Assembly (NCBI GenBank): GCA_963704835.1 | Contig: CAVPHW010000001.1 | Coordinates: 62,001-126,000 of the forward strand | Source: GCA-2746605 sp963704835 | Lineage (GTDB): Bacteria > Bacteroidota > Ignavibacteria > Ignavibacteriales > Melioribacteraceae | Reading direction: 5' to 3' | Length of the DNA stretch: 64,000 nt | Made by a program: the position numbers and the translations under genes | Part shown: positions 1 through 8,524 of the stretch, piece after piece | Layout of the letters: each line of letters opens with the position of its first letter | How positions within the stretch are numbered: position 1 is the stretch's first letter | The notes under the pieces: generated by a model | Databases searched by the model: none | Told to the model about the DNA's origin: nothing | Seen by the model: only the letters and a program-made list of their open reading frames with translations

Positions 1-1770
1 AGCCTTGGCTTTTCATTAGTAGAGGCATTTTTAATACTTCCATCTCATTTATCAAGCAAGCATGTTTTAAGAAAAAAAAATGGAGATACAGGAAAAATAA
101 GAAAGCAATTAGAAAGAATAATTGTTTTTTTACGCGACAAGACCTACAAGAAAGTCTTGGTAGCTGTAATAAGATGGCGCTGGATTGTGGTTGTAATTCC
201 CGTTGCTTTAATTTTAATAACCATGGGAATGATTCAAGGGACAATAATTAGGACCACCTTTTTTCCTTCAATTGCATTTGATTTCTTTGCCGTTAACTTA
301 TCATTCACGCCTGGCTCAGGAGAAAAACAAACACTTGAACACTTAAAAGGATTTGAACAAAAAATTTGGGAAGTAAATGAAGAAATCAAAGAAGAATTTG
401 CGGATACAAATACGTTTGTAACTTTTACTTTTCTTTCTGTTGGATCTGCATTTAACGGGCAAGAGGTTGGAACACATGCCGGATCAATAACAGTAATGTT
501 AAGAGACATGGAAGGAGCACCTTTATCCAGCTTTGATATTGTTTCTAGAGTTAAGAAAAAGATAGGTGAAAATCCAGAGGCGCAAAAATTAACAATTGGT
601 GGAATAAACAGGTGGGGATCACCAGTTTCAATAAGTTTATTAGGTAAAAACTTAAAAGAGCTAGAACTGGCCAAAAAATTTATGGAGGAAAAGCTAGGTG
701 ATTTTGCGGATCTAAAAAACATTACAGACAATAATCCTGAAGGAAAGCAAGAAGTTCAGATACAGCTAAAACCGGAGGCATATTTTCTTGGACTCTCTCA
801 AAATCAAATAGCCACGCAAATTCGGCAAGGATTTTATGGAGGTCAGGCGCAAAGATTACAAGATGGAAAAGACGAACTTCGTGTATGGGTTAGATATCCA
901 AAAGAAGACCGGACAAATATAGGTCAACTTGAAAACATGAAAGTAAAAACGTCAAAAGGAGATTTCCCATTAACGGAAGTTGTTAGTTACAAGCTAGAAA
1001 GAGGTCCAGTTAGCATTCAGAGATACAATGGTTCAAGAGAAGTTAGAATAGACGCAGATTTGTTTGACCCATACGCATCAGTACCGCCAATACTGGCCAA
1101 AATAGAGAGTGAAATTTTAAGTCAGATAAAAGTTCAATATCCAGGTGTTTCGGTTGAGTATCAGGGGCAGCAAAAAAGCAGTGGAGAATCTGTAGCTCAA
1201 ATTCAACAGTTGTTCATGCTGGCGTTTGTCGTGATAATTATCATACTTATTATTCATTTCAAATCACTTGCCCATGCAGCAATAATTTTAATGATGATTC
1301 CACTCTCGTTTCTTGGGGCAGCTTGGGGGCATGGAATACACGGGCATCCAATTTCAATATTAAGTGCTTGGGGAATGGTAGCGCTTTCCGGCGTTATTAT
1401 TAACGATGCTGTTGTTTTTCTTTCAAAATATAACTCCAATTTACTTGATGGAATGAAAGTAGAAGAAGCTGTTTTTGATGCGGGTGTTTCTAGGTTTAGA
1501 GCAATATTATTAACAACAATTACAACCGTGGTTGGGCTTTTTCCTTTGATTTTGGAAACAAGTTTTCAAGCACAGTTTTTAGTTCCGATGGCAATTTCAT
1601 TAGCTTACGGAGTTCTTATTGGAACGGCATTTATTTTAAGCTTTTTCCCGGCGTTAATTCTTGTCCTAAATGATGTACGGTTCTGGTTCAAGAAAAAATT
1701 TAACGAGGAAGAAGCTGTACCTGAAGATGTTGAACCGGCAATTATTACAAGCAGAATTATATTTGATTAA
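1..1770 (+). CDS. RND-family efflux permease, C-terminal part (5' end outside window)
   Basis: The frame is open from base 1, so the gene begins upstream; 589 residues are visible. Family knowledge: RND permeases (AcrB/HAE/HME type) are inner-membrane proton antiporters that form a tripartite pump with a periplasmic adaptor and a TolC channel. Visible in order: end of a membrane segment, a basic loop, a membrane segment starting near base 180, a large periplasmic porter domain (about 280-1200), then a block of hydrophobic helices from about 1205 to 1690. The stretch GVIINDAVVFLSKYN resembles the conserved TM4-like half of RND proteins, and FFPALILVLND is a typical last helix. A TTG at 157 is an internal codon, not a start. 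TolC and a CDF-like gene follow, which fits an export operon. Substrate class (metal or drug) cannot be decided from this half. Confidence 0.93.
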   Translation, partial: SLGFSLVEAFLILPSHLSSKHVLRKKNGDTGKIRKQLERIIVFLRDKTYKKVLVAVIRWRWIVVVIPVALILITMGMIQGTIIRTTFFPSIAFDFFAVNLSFTPGSGEKQTLEHLKGFEQKIWEVNEEIKEEFADTNTFVTFTFLSVGSAFNGQEVGTHAGSITVMLRDMEGAPLSSFDIVSRVKKKIGENPEAQKLTIGGINRWGSPVSISLLGKNLKELELAKKFMEEKLGDFADLKNITDNNPEGKQEVQIQLKPEAYFLGLSQNQIATQIRQGFYGGQAQRLQDGKDELRVWVRYPKEDRTNIGQLENMKVKTSKGDFPLTEVVSYKLERGPVSIQRYNGSREVRIDADLFDPYASVPPILAKIESEILSQIKVQYPGVSVEYQGQQKSSGESVAQIQQLFMLAFVVIIIILIIHFKSLAHAAIILMMIPLSFLGAAWGHGIHGHPISILSAWGMVALSGVIINDAVVFLSKYNSNLLDGMKVEEAVFDAGVSRFRAILLTTITTVVGLFPLILETSFQAQFLVPMAISLAYGVLIGTAFILSFFPALILVLNDVRFWFKKKFNEEEAVPEDVEPAIITSRIIFD

Positions 1771-1780
1771 TTTAAAAGAC

Positions 1781-1893
1781 GTCATTCCAGTTCCCGCAGC
1801 TTTTATGTAGGATACAGGAATCTTAAAAAATTGTATAAAATTTAATCATTGAGATTGCCACATCCAACAAAAAACAGTTGGATTCGCAATGAC
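1781..1893. repeat. Intergenic palindromic repeat (GTCATTCC...GCAATGAC type)
   Basis: The gap between the permease and tolC holds an imperfect palindrome. It starts with GTCATTCC at 1781 and ends with GCAATGAC at 1893. Its inner arms, ATCCAAC (1862-1868) and GTTGGAT (1877-1883), form a hairpin, and the outer arms TTGAGATTGC and GATTCGCAAT are also nearly complementary. The GTCATTCC start is shared with the element at 36033, so this is probably a dispersed non-coding repeat. It could act as a processing or attenuation hairpin between the two genes. Confidence 0.6.
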
Positions 1894-1930
1894 AACAGTT
1901 TATAAAATTAGTAGTTAGAAATTAAAGGAA

Positions 1931-3232
1931 ATGTTAAAAATGAAGATTAGAAACTTAATACTTTTCTTGGTTATTGTTTCGGAGATATTAATTGCACAAG
2001 AAACACTTACTCTTTCTGAGGCAATAAATCTTGGTCTAGAAAACAATTACAATCTAAGAATTTCAAAGAAGAGTGTTGAAATAAGTGAGGAAAACAATAG
2101 CTGGGGAGCTGCAGGCCGATATCCTACTCTGGATGTAAGTATCAGTTCAATAAACAGGCTTGATCATTCGAATGATCCCAGCACCGACGTTACCAATAAT
2201 AACATTGTTTCTGCGGCTCAATTAAGTTGGGTGTTGTTCAATGGATTTAAAATATTCAACAATAAGAGCAAATTTGAAGATCAACTTGAACTTACAAAAG
2301 GATTTAATGCTGTAACTGTAGAAAGCACAATAAGATCAATTATTTTAGCTTATTTTGATGTATTACTTCAACAGGAAAGGGTCGGCGTATTTTCAGAACT
2401 CGAGAGCCTTTCTAAAGACAGATACGAAAGAACCCAAGCCAGCAAAGAGATTGGAAGTGCAGTTACCTTTGATGTGCTTCAAGCAAAAACGGCGTGGCTT
2501 GAAGATAGAGCAAATTCACTTACTCAAAAACTTAATTTTGACAATTCAATTAGAGAATTGAATTTACTTCTTGGCGAAAAGGGAGATAAAAGCTATAACA
2601 AATTTGATGATTTTAATACGGAACTTAATCAGTATGACTTCGAAAATTTGAAAGCAAAGATGTTGTCCAGCAACAAGACCCTAAAAAATCAATATTTAAA
2701 TGAAGTAATTAGCAAGCGAGATATTGATATTGCTCGTGGTGGAATGTATCCTAAAATCTCCCTTAATGCAGGGTATGATAATTTTTATTCCAAGCAGAAA
2801 ATTAATAGCTTTCCCCAATCCTCTTCGAATTCATATGACTATTACGGGAACGTTACTATGAGTCTGAGCTTATTTGATGGTCTTAATACAAGACGCATGT
2901 TAGAAACAGCAAAAATTCAAAATGAGATTAGTAAAATTGAAACAGAGGAGATAGTTCATACATTAACAAACACCCTTACACAACTTTTAGAACTTTATAG
3001 CATCCAGAAAGAGTTGTTAAATGTATCAGAAGAAAACCTAACGGCAGCAAAGCTTAACTTTCAAATTTCTGAAGAAAAATTTAAAAATGGTGCAATTAAT
3101 TCCTTTAATTATAGAGACGCACAAGTCGTTTACTTAAATGCGTCGCTACAAAGATTGAATTCTATCTACAATTTGATAAGCACCGACACAGAGCTAGCTA
3201 GACTGACGGGATCAATAATAACTGAGAATTAA
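1931..3232 (+). CDS. TolC-family outer-membrane efflux protein
   Basis: The product is 433 residues, normal for the OEP/TolC family, whose trimers form the outer-membrane duct of RND and type I exporters. A Sec signal peptide is visible (hydrophobic stretch LILFLVIVSEILIAQ near residues 9-23). The mature protein opens with LTLSEAINLGLENNY, the usual first OEP helix, and has two long heptad-rich repeats with a second SLSLFDGLNTRRM-type strand and helix near residue 315, which matches the internal duplication of TolC. AAAGGA precedes the ATG at 1931; an in-frame ATG three codons later is an alternative. It lies 160 bp after the RND permease and is almost certainly its partner. A CDF-like gene follows after 2 bp, which suggests co-transcription. 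Confidence 0.93.
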   Translation: MLKMKIRNLILFLVIVSEILIAQETLTLSEAINLGLENNYNLRISKKSVEISEENNSWGAAGRYPTLDVSISSINRLDHSNDPSTDVTNNNIVSAAQLSWVLFNGFKIFNNKSKFEDQLELTKGFNAVTVESTIRSIILAYFDVLLQQERVGVFSELESLSKDRYERTQASKEIGSAVTFDVLQAKTAWLEDRANSLTQKLNFDNSIRELNLLLGEKGDKSYNKFDDFNTELNQYDFENLKAKMLSSNKTLKNQYLNEVISKRDIDIARGGMYPKISLNAGYDNFYSKQKINSFPQSSSNSYDYYGNVTMSLSLFDGLNTRRMLETAKIQNEISKIETEEIVHTLTNTLTQLLELYSIQKELLNVSEENLTAAKLNFQISEEKFKNGAINSFNYRDAQVVYLNASLQRLNSIYNLISTDTELARLTGSIITEN

Positions 3233-3234
3233 TT

Positions 3235-3858
3235 ATGAAAAAGCTAATAAATAAGGCTCTATACCTCGCTCTTTTCACAATAGGATACAATCTTGTTGAA
3301 GGCGTAATTTCTATTTTCTTTGGTCTGGAAGATGAAACCCTAGCTTTGTTTGGTTTTGGCGCAGACAGCTTTGTGGAAGTAATTTCAGGCATTGGAATTC
3401 TTCATATGATAATCAGAATGAAAAAAAGCGAAGTCAATCAAAGAGATAAGTTTGAACGAACAGCACTAAAAGTAACAGGAGTAAGCTTTTATTTGTTGGC
3501 TTGCGGATTAATAATTGGCTCAGCGTTAAATATTATAAACAACGTTTCGCCTGAAACTACTTTGATAGGAATAATTGTCTCTGTAGTTTCGATTTTTACA
3601 ATGTACTTTTTAATGAAAGTAAAACTTAAAGTTGGAAAAGAATTAAAGTCAGATGCAATAATAGCAGACGCAAACTGTACCAAAACATGTTTTTATTTAT
3701 CCTTTCTCTTGCTTATCTCAAGTGGAATGTACGAACTCTTCCAAATAGCATATATAGATATTGCCGGCTCTTTAGGAATAGCCTATTTTGCGTTTAAAGA
3801 AGGAAGGGAAGCGTTCGAAAAATCTGCTTCGAAAAGCCTGGCATGTTCTTGTCACTAA
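3235..3858 (+). CDS. Cation-diffusion-facilitator-like membrane protein
   Basis: A 207-residue polytopic membrane protein beginning 2 bp after the tolC stop, so probably translationally coupled. About five or six hydrophobic segments are visible. The motif GFGADSFVEVISGIG (near residue 41) resembles TM2 of CDF transporters, with its metal-ligand Asp, and ADANCTKTC (near residue 143) resembles the TM5 motif ADA.., so it looks like a transmembrane-only CDF without the cytoplasmic C-terminal domain. The C-terminus is Cys-rich (ACSCH), a possible soft-metal site. CDF proteins export divalent cations. Its place behind an RND/TolC pair suggests metal efflux, but the substrate is not shown by the sequence. 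Confidence 0.75.
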   Translation: MKKLINKALYLALFTIGYNLVEGVISIFFGLEDETLALFGFGADSFVEVISGIGILHMIIRMKKSEVNQRDKFERTALKVTGVSFYLLACGLIIGSALNIINNVSPETTLIGIIVSVVSIFTMYFLMKVKLKVGKELKSDAIIADANCTKTCFYLSFLLLISSGMYELFQIAYIDIAGSLGIAYFAFKEGREAFEKSASKSLACSCH

Positions 3859-3936
3859 TAGTGTAGATTTTTTTGATAAAAACAAGTCCGAAAAAAAAAG
3901 AATATATTTTATAGTATCCAAGAAAAATAAACAACT

Positions 3937-4257
3937 CTAATTTGGAAAGATTTTCTTTCTTAATTCTTCCTGCATCGTTTTTGCTTTATCCAACAGAGCT
4001 TGTATTTTTTTATCCGATCTTACAGGATCTAAAAAAGAATCGTTTTGCATAGAAGAATAGCTTAAGTAACCTAAATCAATAGATTTTCTCAAAGCTCTTG
4101 CGCAATCATCTGTTTTGCCCAAGAGACCATAAACCCTTGCAATCTCATAAAAAATTTCACTATCACCAGGATTTTCCAATTCTCTTTTCAGATTATGTTC
4201 GGCAGCTTTTTCAAGATTTCCATTTAAATATTCAACCAAGGAGGAGGCAAAATATTG
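3937..4257 (-). pseudogene. TPR-repeat protein, C-terminal fragment
   Basis: The minus-strand frame encodes about 107 residues with tetratricopeptide-like spacing (NLEKAAEHNLKRELE, then YEIARVYGLLGKTDDCARAL, then a distal helix). The distal segment GYLSYSSMQNDSFLDPVRSD resembles the end of many TPR-tail proteins. There is no ATG: the only nearby initiator would be TTG at 4239, and TPR-like sequence continues to about 4257 (YFASS) before the frame turns into unrelated sequence and a stop. I read this as the 3' remnant of a larger TPR gene cut off at about 4255. It might instead be a very short expressed protein. No function can be assigned. Confidence 0.5.
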
Positions 4258-4407
4258 TTTTATCCTGATAACGATATCTCTTGGGGTGGAAAATTTAAAT
4301 GCTCAGTAACTTCACCTGCCGAGGGTTGGAGTTTTGAAAATTGGGGAACCTTCATAACAAATGACGGAGGTAAAATTCGTTTTCAGTCATGGGACAAAAT
4401 TAATTGA
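4228..4407 (+). pseudogene. C-terminal fragment of an unidentified protein
   Basis: Plus-strand frame of about 59 codons with no good start, abutting and overlapping the broken end of the minus-strand TPR fragment. The translation is rich in Trp and Gly (for example EGWSFENWGTFITNDGG) and ends in a normal stop at 4405, so it looks like the tail of a folded domain. I do not recognise the family. The back-to-back truncated ends suggest a deletion or rearrangement junction at about 4250. The rest of this gap up to 4574 holds no further coding sequence that I can support. Confidence 0.3.
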
Positions 4408-4574
4408 AAGAGTTCAATTGAATACGCATTTGCGATTCATGGTTCAATATTAAAAATAATATTCTGCTCCTAATTACAAAAAAATCTTTTCTCTGAAATT
4501 TCAAACCATAGCAAAAACAACATAATTAATAAATACAAAAATATATGTTGCAACATTTAATGTTATAACGTATA

Positions 4575-4587
4575 TTGTACGATACAA
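4575..4587. promoter_or_regulatory. Candidate MarR operator upstream of yceI-marR-CDGSH operon
   Basis: TTGTA-CGA-TACAA is a short inverted repeat of the kind bound by MarR-family dimers, placed 40 bp before the yceI start. A second small palindrome, AACATT-T-AATGTT, lies just upstream at 4552-4564. The operon's second gene encodes a MarR protein, so autoregulation is a reasonable inference. Core promoter elements could not be assigned with confidence. Confidence 0.4.
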
Positions 4588-4627
4588 AATAAGACACATT
4601 GTTTTATAATATAAAAAGGAGAATAAA

Positions 4628-5215
4628 ATGAAAAAAATTAAATTAGTCGCATTACTCTTATTGTTGACTTTTTCATTAACAGCAGCACAAACTAACTGGT
4701 CGTTTGATAAATCTCATTCAAAAATTGGTTTTAGCGTAACACATTTGGTTATTACAGATGTTGAAGGTCAATTTAAAGATTTTGATGCAACAATTATTTC
4801 TACTGCGGATAATTTTGAAAACACAAAAATTGAATTTTCTGCAAAAGTTGCAAGCATAGACACAGATAATGAAAAAAGAGACAATCACTTAAAAGCAGAC
4901 GATTTCTTTAACGCCGAGAAATTTCCAACGCTATCTTTCAAAAGTAAATCTTTTAAAAAGGGAGAAGGGAAAAATTATAAATTAGTTGGCGATCTTACTA
5001 TAAGAGATATTACCAAAGAAGTTTCGTTAGATGTAAAATACAACGGAACAATAAATGATCCTTGGGGAAATACAAAAGCAGGGTTCAGATTGAGCGGAGA
5101 AATCAATAGATTTGATTTTGGCTTAAAGTGGGGCGCCGCTTTAGAAACAGGTGGATTAGTTGTTGGTGAAGATGTAACTTTAAACATCAACTTAGAGCTA
5201 ACAAAACAAAAATAA
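4628..5215 (+). CDS. yceI: YceI-family periplasmic lipid-binding protein
   Basis: 195 residues with a Sec signal peptide (LVALLLLLTFSLTAAQT). The mature part opens with the YceI hallmark WSFDKSHSKIGFSVTHLVI, followed by the lipocalin-like strands (NEKRDNHLKADDFFNAEKFP is the conserved DxHL..DFF block) and a C-terminal strand set with FGLKWGAALETGG.VVG. YceI proteins bind polyisoprenoids or amphiphiles in the periplasm and are stress-associated. AAAGGAG sits correctly before the ATG. It is followed after 3 bp by a marR gene and then a YjdI/CDGSH gene, and the three probably form one transcript. Assignment to the family is firm; the ligand is unknown. Confidence 0.95.
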   Translation: MKKIKLVALLLLLTFSLTAAQTNWSFDKSHSKIGFSVTHLVITDVEGQFKDFDATIISTADNFENTKIEFSAKVASIDTDNEKRDNHLKADDFFNAEKFPTLSFKSKSFKKGEGKNYKLVGDLTIRDITKEVSLDVKYNGTINDPWGNTKAGFRLSGEINRFDFGLKWGAALETGGLVVGEDVTLNINLELTKQK

Positions 5216-5218
5216 AAA

Positions 5219-5668
5219 ATGAAATTAGAAGAAGAAATAAAACAAAAAAGTTTTAAGTCAGAATATCAAAAACTAGCCGTGAATATTATTTTTACTCACG
5301 GCTGGTTGATGTCCTCTCAAAAGAAACTTTTTGATCAGTACAAAATTACTGGAACACAATACAATATCCTTAGAATTCTTAGAGGCCAGCATCCTCAGCC
5401 TGTATCTATTAACTCTCTAAAGGATAGAATGCTCGATAAAATGTCTGATACTTCCAGATTGGTTGAGCGTCTTAGAATTAAAAAGCTAATAGATAGAAAA
5501 ATATGTGAGGACGACAGGCGCAAATCGGAAGTTAGAATAACCGAGAAAGGATTAAAGCTATTAAAAGATCTTGACTCGATTGATGCTGAGTTTGAGAAAC
5601 TATTTAAAGCATTAAATAATTCAGAGATAGTGCATCTAAATAATTTGTTGGATAAAGCACGAGGATAA
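5219..5668 (+). CDS. MarR-family transcriptional regulator
   Basis: 149 residues with the MarR winged-helix layout: N-terminal helix, GTQYNILRILRG (helix 2-3), an HTH around SINSLKDRMLDKMSDTSRLV, and the wing KKLIDRKICEDDRRKSEVRI with the typical DDRRKSEV motif at about residues 96-103, then dimerisation helices. MarR dimers usually repress their own operon and release DNA on binding a small molecule or on oxidation. The start has no clear Shine-Dalgarno and lies 3 bp after yceI, which implies coupling. Its likely target is the TTGTA-N3-TACAA site in front of yceI. Confidence 0.92.
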   Translation: MKLEEEIKQKSFKSEYQKLAVNIIFTHGWLMSSQKKLFDQYKITGTQYNILRILRGQHPQPVSINSLKDRMLDKMSDTSRLVERLRIKKLIDRKICEDDRRKSEVRITEKGLKLLKDLDSIDAEFEKLFKALNNSEIVHLNNLLDKARG

Positions 5669-5669
5669 G

Positions 5670-6104
5670 ATGGAAGAAAAACGGGTACATTATAAAAATA
5701 ACGAAATCAGTGTCAGTTTTGCTCCAGAGGTTTGTATTCATGCAGCAGAATGTGTTAGAGGTTTGCCGAGAGTATTTAACACAGCTAAAAAACCTTGGAT
5801 AAATGTAAATGCGGAACCTATTGGTAGAATAGTTGAAACTATAAAGAAATGTCCATCCGGAGCTCTTAAATATGAGCTGTTAAATGAGTATGATAAAAAC
5901 GAAAAGGAAAACAGTATGGAAAAAACAAAAATTACAGTTATGCCAAATGGACCAATAATGGTTGAAGGAAATTTAACGGTTAATAAAATGTCCGGTGAAA
6001 ATATTAAAGATGCCGAAAAACTATTTCTATGCAGATGCGGACACTCAGCAAATAAACCATTTTGTGATGGTTCCCATAAAAAAGTTGAATTTACAGCGGA
6101 ATAA
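5670..6104 (+). CDS. YjdI-type 4Fe-4S domain fused to CDGSH iron-sulfur domain
   Basis: 144 residues holding two small redox modules. Residues 1-75 match the Fer4_19/YjdI mono-cluster family (VCIHAAECVRGLPRVF, then KKCPSGAL with its Cys). Residues 85-144 match a CDGSH domain, with LCRCGHSANKPFCDGSHKK giving the Cys3-His1 ligand set of a 2Fe-2S cluster. The fused two-domain form is common in Bacteroidota. It starts 1 bp after the marR stop, with GAGGATAAG before the ATG. The role is probably redox sensing or electron transfer; the physiological partner is unknown. Confidence 0.9.
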   Translation: MEEKRVHYKNNEISVSFAPEVCIHAAECVRGLPRVFNTAKKPWINVNAEPIGRIVETIKKCPSGALKYELLNEYDKNEKENSMEKTKITVMPNGPIMVEGNLTVNKMSGENIKDAEKLFLCRCGHSANKPFCDGSHKKVEFTAE

Positions 6105-6165
6105 TATTCTGAGAAAAAAGCTCTAAGTGGAAAAGTTAGTTCATTACTAAAAAGCAGGAAAAGGT

Positions 6166-6624
6166 ATGTTCAGTTTTTATGACATTAGCATTCTAGAAAA
6201 CTTAAGAGACGATACAGCTCCAATCTGGGGATCAATGACGTCCCAACACATGGTTGAACATTTGGCGATGTCTATTCAGTCAAGCACAGGTAAAATTATT
6301 TTTGATAGATTTATTACACCGGAAGACAAACTAAATATTGCTAAAAGATTTATGAATAGCTCACGCCCACTGCCAAAACTATTTGTAAATGAAGTAATAA
6401 GCGAAGTAATCGGTGAAGGACTACTACCTCTTGCTAATAATGATTTATCTTCTGCAATAAGAGAGCTCAAAAAAGAAGTAGAATACTTTGATGAATATTT
6501 TACTAGAAATCCTGAAGCAAAACCAATAAATGCTACATTTGGTCCATTAGACCATAAAGAATGGATAACTTTTCATAATAAACATTTTACACACCATCTT
6601 ACTCAGTTTGGGCTTTTGGAATAA
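6166..6624 (+). CDS. DinB/DUF1569-like protein
   Basis: 152 residues with a likely metal-binding His set: WGSMTSQHMVEHLAMS (near residue 21) and HKEWITFHNKHFTHHLTQFG (residues 130-149), a pattern seen in DUF1569 and other DinB-fold four-helix proteins. Some members of the DinB superfamily are thiol-dependent transferases; others have no known role. AGGAAAAGGT precedes the ATG. Its 3' end overlaps the convergent GH5 gene by 26 bp. Family placement rests on the His motifs and length and is moderately sure. Confidence 0.7.
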   Translation: MFSFYDISILENLRDDTAPIWGSMTSQHMVEHLAMSIQSSTGKIIFDRFITPEDKLNIAKRFMNSSRPLPKLFVNEVISEVIGEGLLPLANNDLSSAIRELKKEVEYFDEYFTRNPEAKPINATFGPLDHKEWITFHNKHFTHHLTQFGLLE

Positions 6625-7552
6625 GAGAGTTGAGCAAGGCCGAATTCCATTTTCCTATATTTGTATCATATGCACCAAAGCCAGCTCCAAACTCCCAATA
6701 AGTCCAACTAAAACCATATTTTTCGGCTGTTTTGGCAACATGGTTTGTCCACAAAGCACGGGAATTTAAATCAGCTCTGTCATAAGCACCAAATTCACCC
6801 AAATTTATAGGAACATTGTTTTTTCTGCCCCATTCATGGACAAATTTAAAATGTCTCTCAATTGTATTTTGCTGCGAGATTGAATTTAACCAAGTGGTTC
6901 CTAAAAACAATTTACTAAATGGAACCCAATGTGCGGCTTGATGTGTAAAGCGAAAAGGTTTATAGTAATGAAATGTAACAATAATGTTTTCTTTATTCTG
7001 AGGAACTGATAAATTTTTCAAACCAACAATATTATTCCATCTTGCAGGACCAACGAGAAGAGTTCTTGCTGGATTAGAATTGCGAATAATATTAATTGCC
7101 TCGTTTAATAATAGATTCCATCTACTCGTCGTTAAGATATATCGAGGTTCATTTAACAATTCAAAGAACAAACTATCGGGATAATTTTTATACCGCTCGC
7201 TTATTTGCTTCCAAAGTGATAAGAATTGAGAGCTGAATTTATTAGGTCTTTTATAAAGCTCATCAAAGTGGTGAACATTAATTATTACTTTTAAATTAAC
7301 ATCAAAGGCTTTTTGAATCAAAGAATCAATACGCTGGAAAAAAGACTCCTTAATATCAAAAGGAGAAATCTTACTTGAATGAGCAGACCATTTTATTGGA
7401 ATTCTTACAGAAGAAAATCCAGCATCACTAATAAATTGAAAATACTCATCTTTAATTACAACGCCCCAATCACCTTCGTTTGGAGCTTCCAGGGCATTTG
7501 CTAAGTTTATGCCTTTGCCTAACTTCTTATTTTGTAAGAAAGATGAACACAT
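6599..7552 (-). CDS. Glycoside hydrolase family 5 (cellulase-type) enzyme
   Basis: 317 residues spanning a GH5 TIM barrel. Landmarks: GFSSVRIPIKWS (strand 2), VIINVHHFDELY, FFELLNEP with the acid/base Glu at residue 135, TFHYYKPFRFTHQ, and INLGEFGAY with the nucleophile Glu at residue 253, then a Trp-rich WTYWEFG strand. GH5 enzymes cleave beta-1,4 glucans, mannans or related glycans. There is no Sec signal at the annotated ATG, and reading upstream in frame gives no start or hydrophobic segment before a stop, so the enzyme is either cytoplasmic or its export signal has been lost. No Shine-Dalgarno is evident. It converges on the DinB-like gene. Confidence 0.9.
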   Translation of the reverse strand: MCSSFLQNKKLGKGINLANALEAPNEGDWGVVIKDEYFQFISDAGFSSVRIPIKWSAHSSKISPFDIKESFFQRIDSLIQKAFDVNLKVIINVHHFDELYKRPNKFSSQFLSLWKQISERYKNYPDSLFFELLNEPRYILTTSRWNLLLNEAINIIRNSNPARTLLVGPARWNNIVGLKNLSVPQNKENIIVTFHYYKPFRFTHQAAHWVPFSKLFLGTTWLNSISQQNTIERHFKFVHEWGRKNNVPINLGEFGAYDRADLNSRALWTNHVAKTAEKYGFSWTYWEFGAGFGAYDTNIGKWNSALLNSLIPKAQTE

Positions 7553-7627
7553 TATTTTTTTTTGAATTATTTGAAAAAGATCGTAATTAAAGTTAATATT
7601 ATTTCACTTATTTAAGACGAGGTAAAA

Positions 7628-8524
7628 TTGAAATCATTCTTACAAATAGTTGCAATGCTTTTTCTTGGACTGCTCTTTTCGTGCGGGGGAGAAATTCCTT
7701 TATCACCAGAGTATAAAAAGGAAATGCAGGATTGGGATGCCAAAAGAGTCGAAAACCTGAAAAAAGAAAGTGGTTGGCTTAATCTTGTTGGGCTCTACTG
7801 GCTAGAAGAAGGAGAAAGCCATTTTGGGTCAGGAAATGAGAACGATATTGTCTTTCCCGCGAATGCCCCAGATAAACTTGGAAAATTTGTAAGAACGAAA
7901 GAGACAGTTTTATTTATATCGGAAACCAATGCGGCAGTTTTGACAAATGGAAAAAAGGTGACAAAGATAGAAATGAAAATAGATTTATCTGGCGATCCAA
8001 CAATTTTAGAGAGCGGTTCATTGCGTTGGTTCATTATCCAAAGAGGAGAACAGATTGGAATTAGGCTTAGAGATTTAAACGCTGATTTAGTTAAAAACTT
8101 TAAAGGAATTGAAAGATTTACTGTTGATCCCAAGTGGAGAATAAATGCAAAGTTTACTCCTTACGCCCAACCTAAAGAAGTATTTATTCCTACAATTTTG
8201 GGAACAATAGAACAGGAACTTTCTCCGGGAAAATTAATTTTTAATATCGAAGGAAAAGAATTCAGTTTTGAACCAACCTCTGCCGGTAAAGGATTATTTG
8301 TTGTTTTTGCAGATTTAACTAGTGGTGACGAAACTTATGGTGCGGGAAGATTTTTATATATTGATTCTCCAGACTCAAACAATAATGTGATTTTAGATTT
8401 TAACAAAGCCTATAATCCACCATGTGCGTTTACAAAATATGCAACTTGTCCACTGCCTCCGGAAGAAAATAAAGTAAGAGTTAGAATAACAGCCGGGGAA
8501 AGAAAGTTTGACGAAGGACATTAA
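7628..8524 (+). CDS. DUF1684 lipoprotein
   Basis: 298 residues. The start is TTG at 7628 preceded by GACGAGGT. A lipoprotein signal is clear (FLGLLFSCGG, lipid-attachment Cys at about residue 19). The body matches DUF1684: WDAKRVENLKKESGWLNLVGLYWL near the start, an FHA-like beta sandwich, and the diagnostic C-terminal DFNKAYNPPCAFTKYATCPLPP. No enzymatic role is established for the family. The gene end overlaps the convergent histidine kinase by 4 bp. Confidence 0.9.
   Translation: MKSFLQIVAMLFLGLLFSCGGEIPLSPEYKKEMQDWDAKRVENLKKESGWLNLVGLYWLEEGESHFGSGNENDIVFPANAPDKLGKFVRTKETVLFISETNAAVLTNGKKVTKIEMKIDLSGDPTILESGSLRWFIIQRGEQIGIRLRDLNADLVKNFKGIERFTVDPKWRINAKFTPYAQPKEVFIPTILGTIEQELSPGKLIFNIEGKEFSFEPTSAGKGLFVVFADLTSGDETYGAGRFLYIDSPDSNNNVILDFNKAYNPPCAFTKYATCPLPPEENKVRVRITAGERKFDEGH

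Noticed and set aside
7552..7600. Upstream signal-peptide extension of the GH5 gene
   Set aside because: Reading the frame upstream gives a short hydrophilic stretch and then a stop, with no start codon or hydrophobic core.
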